NCBI GenBank assembly: GCA_900553475.1
Contig: USEF01000075.1
Location: forward strand, 1 to 7,631
Direction: 5' to 3'
Length of the DNA: 7,631 nt
From: an uncultured Collinsella sp.
GTDB taxonomy: Bacteria > Actinomycetota > Coriobacteriia > Coriobacteriales > Coriobacteriaceae
Positions within the stretch are counted from its first letter, which is position 1, and each line of letters starts with the position of its first letter. The notes beneath the pieces were generated by a model that worked only from the letters and a program-made list of their open reading frames with translations, was not told the DNA's origin and searched no databases. Of this stretch, positions 5,758 to 7,631 are shown in pieces. The position numbers and the translations under genes are program-made.

Positions 5758-6285
5758 TTAGACGGGCCGTGCCGAAGGGACGTTGGACCCTTCAACCAAC
5801 TTCAACGCCTGTTGAACATTAATGCATACACCATTGGTATGTTTGATGAGATTTTTGTCCTCTGTCACGACGTAATCGGCATCAATGCGATTGGCGACGC
5901 CCAGCATCAGGTCGTCCTCAAAGTCGTTGTGATGATACTTGAACACAAAGGAGTCGAAGACCTCGTCTGCACCGACCGAGGCAATAATCGACTTTTGCCG
6001 AATCAGGCGAACGCACGCCCACGCTGTCTCGTCGGCACCGGCGATGGCTTCGGGAGTGAGAGCCCCCTCACGGCGGGCGTCGGCCTTCATCGTCCTTCCC
6101 AGAATGTAATAGACGTCTTTGACAGACAGGGAGGACGAGAAGAGGACGATATCCTCCGCTTCCGCCGCGCGAGAAAGGAGCTCGACTATCGGCCTGGTCG
6201 CATTCGTGCGAGCGAGAAAGTAATCTAGCCAGACGTTCGTGTCGATCAACAGCTTGAGCACACGTTTCGTTCCGACGCCGCTCAT
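5758..6285 (-). CDS. PIN-domain ribonuclease toxin (VapC-like)
   Basis: 175 residues from the ATG at 6285. PIN toxins are Mg2+-dependent ribonucleases that cut tRNA, rRNA or mRNA and stop translation. The acidic catalytic set is visible: D15 in LLIDTNVWLDYFL, then D124 or D125 in DFEDDLMLGVANRI, and D143 in YVVTEDKNL. D57 in SVKDVYYIL is a candidate for a further one. The N-D-F-E-D-D-L arrangement is typical of the PIN_3 subgroup. It is longer than the usual 130-140 residues, mostly through an insert at about 66-90 and a short C-terminal tail. The ATG overlaps the antitoxin stop by four bases (ATGA), typical of coupled toxin-antitoxin genes. A TTG 12 bases upstream is also in frame but has no clear ribosome binding site. 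RNA target unknown. Confidence 0.86.
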   Translation of the reverse strand: MSGVGTKRVLKLLIDTNVWLDYFLARTNATRPIVELLSRAAEAEDIVLFSSSLSVKDVYYILGRTMKADARREGALTPEAIAGADETAWACVRLIRQKSIIASVGADEVFDSFVFKYHHNDFEDDLMLGVANRIDADYVVTEDKNLIKHTNGVCINVQQALKLVEGSNVPSARPV

Positions 6286-6650
6286 AATTCGATCCAATCG
6301 CTGAATCTCTCGCTCATCATTTGATCGTATAACTCGTCGTAATCAAAGGCTTCATCGGGGCTCGGCCTCTGAATCGAGAACCGCTCATAAAAATTCGAAA
6401 TTAACGCAGCCCCTTCCGAGACGCGGGACGAACTCGCCTTCGATCGTATGTCGTCAGGCAGGACTTCGTCATCATTCTTTTTTGCGACGGGCATATGACC
6501 GTTCTCGGTCAAGTACTGCCACAGCTCCCTCACAGCTTGTGACGGCGTCATGCCGATATGCGCCAGCACGGCGTCCCCAGCCTCTTTGAGTTGGCGATCC
6601 ATGCGCACATTCATCTGGACCGGCCGTGTGTCGAGTACCGATATTGGCAT
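6282..6650 (-). CDS. RelB/DinJ-like ribbon-helix-helix antitoxin
   Basis: 122 residues. Residues about 10-50 fit the RelB/DinJ antitoxin pattern: a DNA-contacting strand (PVQMNVRMD, 10-18), helix 1 (LKEAGDAVLAHIG), then M-T-P-S-Q-A-V-R-E-L starting helix 2 (34 onward). Such proteins dimerise into a ribbon-helix-helix repressor. The rest (about 55-122) is charged and ends in an acidic, aromatic segment (93-122, with FDYDELYDQM and FSDWIEL), a likely toxin-wrapping region. The ATG at 6650 is well supported by GAAGGAG (6662-6656) 5 bases upstream. It overlaps the PIN gene by four bases. RelB/DinJ proteins more often accompany RelE/YafQ-fold toxins. An inverted repeat over its promoter (6663-6693) is the probable self-repression site. 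Confidence 0.88.
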   Translation of the reverse strand: MPISVLDTRPVQMNVRMDRQLKEAGDAVLAHIGMTPSQAVRELWQYLTENGHMPVAKKNDDEVLPDDIRSKASSSRVSEGAALISNFYERFSIQRPSPDEAFDYDELYDQMMSERFSDWIEL

Positions 6651-6662
6651 GCTAGCTCCTTC

Positions 6663-6693
6663 TGCTATACATATTTATATTTCGAGTATAGCA
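6663..6693. promoter_or_regulatory. Inverted-repeat operator of the antitoxin-PIN operon
   Basis: TGCTATAC (6663-6670) and GTATAGCA (6686-6693) are perfect 8-base inverted arms separated by 15 AT-rich bases that include the near-palindrome ATATTTATAT. One arm contains the promoter -10, the other lies just before the ribosome binding site, so binding would block transcription. Likely bound by the ribbon-helix-helix antitoxin; inferred from position. Confidence 0.68.
6685..6693 (-). promoter_or_regulatory. Extended -10 promoter of the antitoxin-PIN operon
   Basis: Reverse-strand TGC-TATACT is an extended -10 (TGn plus 5 of 6 to TATAAT). RNA would start near 6678, giving a leader of under 30 bases before the ATG at 6650. 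The -35 zone falls in the T-run of the clpC terminator and matches poorly, as is common with extended -10 promoters. Confidence 0.6.
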
Positions 6694-6705
6694 CCATTTA
6701 CTCAT

Positions 6706-6737
6706 AAAAAAGGGGCGCCCCGACAGGAGTGCCCCTT
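6706..6737 (-). terminator. Intrinsic terminator of the clpC-type gene
   Basis: On the reverse strand AAGGGGC (forward 6731-6737) pairs with GCCCCTT (forward 6710-6716), followed by six Ts (forward A-run 6706-6711, which overlaps the stem foot). It lies about 20 bases beyond the gene's stop. A competing GGGGCGCCCC self-palindrome (6712-6721) overlaps one arm. Confidence 0.8.
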
Positions 6738-6756
6738 CGCAAAGCTATGTTACGCC

Positions 6757-7631
6757 CTACAGCGCGCCGGAACCGGCTTGCATCATGCCGCCGGGGCCCG
6801 AGGTCACGCCGCCGCTCACGGGCGCGGCGTTGCCGGTGTGCGGTACCGCCGGGGCGGTATCGCCACCAAGCGTGCCCGCCGGACGCGGTGCCGGGATCTC
6901 GCCCGTGCCGCGGCTAAAGACAAACTTGCCATCGGCCACGTCGCACAGGACGGTATCGCCCTCGCCCCACTCGCCAGCCAGCAGTTCCTCGGACAGCGGA
7001 TCCTCGATGAGCTTTTGGATGGCACGACGCAGCGGACGCGCGCCGTTGGTGAGGTCGGTACCCTCCGCCACAATCTTGTCGTAGGCCGCATCGGTAAGCT
7101 TGATGTTCATGCCGTTTGCGATCAGGCGCTGGCGCAGATCGTCCACCAGCAGGTGCGCAATCTTGGTCAGGTTCTCGCCCGAGAGCTTCTGGAACACCAC
7201 GATGTCGTCGATACGGTTGAGCAGCTCGGGGCGGAACAGGCGCTTGAGCTCGCCCATCGCGCGGCCGCGGATCTCACTCGAGGTGAGGCCCTGCTCGCCG
7301 GTGGTGCCAAAGCCAACGCTCGCATCCTGCGCGATCTCGCGGGCGCCCACGTTTGACGTCATGATGATCACCGTATTGCGGAAGTCGACCGTCTTGCCCT
7401 GGCTATCGGTCAGACGGCCCTCCTCCAACACCTGCAGCAGGATATTGAAGATGTCGGGGTGCGCCTTCTCGATCTCGTCGAACAGCACGACCGAGTACGG
7501 GTGACGGCGAACAGCCTTGGTGAGCTGGCCGCCCTCGTCGTGGCCCACATAGCCCGGGGGGCTACCGATGAGCTTGGAGACCTCGAACTCACTGCCAAAC
7601 TCCGACATATCGAAGCTGATGAGCGCGTCCT
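6757..7631 (-). CDS. clpC: ClpC-type AAA+ unfoldase, C-terminal part (runs off the right edge)
   Basis: The last 290 codons of a Clp ATPase; the frame is open to the window edge, reading DALISFD before the internal methionine at 7608, so that methionine is not the start. This is most of the second AAA+ module. Numbering from that methionine: pore-loop segment GSPPGYVG (15-22), Walker B with VVLFDEIEKAHPD (D44, E45), sensor 1 IIMTSNVGA (81-89), an ASVGF loop (96-100) matching the ClpP-docking VGF of ClpC, arginine finger in NRIDD (131-135) and sensor 2 GARPLRR (189-195). Walker A, the first module and the N-domain lie outside. ClpC feeds unfolded substrates to ClpP. The last 47 or so residues are a Pro/Gly/Ala/Thr-rich tail. 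ClpB is less likely because ClpB lacks the ClpP loop. Confidence 0.93.
   Translation of the reverse strand, partial: DALISFDMSEFGSEFEVSKLIGSPPGYVGHDEGGQLTKAVRRHPYSVVLFDEIEKAHPDIFNILLQVLEEGRLTDSQGKTVDFRNTVIIMTSNVGAREIAQDASVGFGTTGEQGLTSSEIRGRAMGELKRLFRPELLNRIDDIVVFQKLSGENLTKIAHLLVDDLRQRLIANGMNIKLTDAAYDKIVAEGTDLTNGARPLRRAIQKLIEDPLSEELLAGEWGEGDTVLCDVADGKFVFSRGTGEIPAPRPAGTLGGDTAPAVPHTGNAAPVSGGVTSGPGGMMQAGSGAL

Noticed and set aside
5630..5763. Direct repeat GGTTAGAC at 5630-5637 and 5756-5763 as a target-site duplication
   Set aside because: Eight bases, no element between them, and one copy includes the stop of the PIN gene; probably coincidence.
6550..7356. Forward-strand open frame (268 codons) across the antitoxin start and clpC
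   Set aside because: It runs through an operator, a promoter and a terminator and lies antisense to two convincing genes.

Overview
The window looks like chromosomal DNA from a high-GC, gut-type actinobacterium. Collinsella or a close Coriobacteriia relative is my best guess, from the protein flavour and gene set; this is recognition, not a database result. Most of it is housekeeping DNA: ispD (cut by the left edge), disA, mntP, pepD and a clpC-type gene (cut by the right edge). Two compact type II toxin-antitoxin modules sit among these genes.

Layout. Bases 1-1237 read leftward and hold disA (c-di-AMP synthase, TTG start) followed by the first 56 codons of ispD, overlapping by one base. Bases 1238-1583 are a non-coding divergent region. 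It holds a yybP-ykoY type manganese riboswitch whose P1 3' strand is shared with an intrinsic terminator, so it should control mntP, the manganese exporter at 1584-2162. Bases 2198-2274 are dense in control signals: the mntP terminator and three ATGCA-N6-TGCAT dyads at an exact 27-bp pitch, just before hipB (2289-2720) and hipA (2721-4025).

The right half reads leftward. A strong hairpin (4050-4096) separates hipA from pepD (4152-5609), an M20C Xaa-His dipeptidase. Upstream of pepD lies a RelB/DinJ-like antitoxin (6282-6650) overlapping a PIN-domain toxin (5758-6285), with an extended -10 promoter embedded in an inverted-repeat operator. The clpC-type gene and its terminator finish the window.

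How they work together: mntP should be switched on when manganese is high. Each toxin-antitoxin operon should be autorepressed through the symmetrical sites in front of it. PepD and ClpC belong to peptide and protein turnover, and Clp proteases are known in other bacteria to degrade antitoxins, but no link is shown here. I found no convincing wholly new system. The most unusual points are the operator array merged with the mntP terminator, the long tail on HipB, and the RelB-like/PIN pairing.
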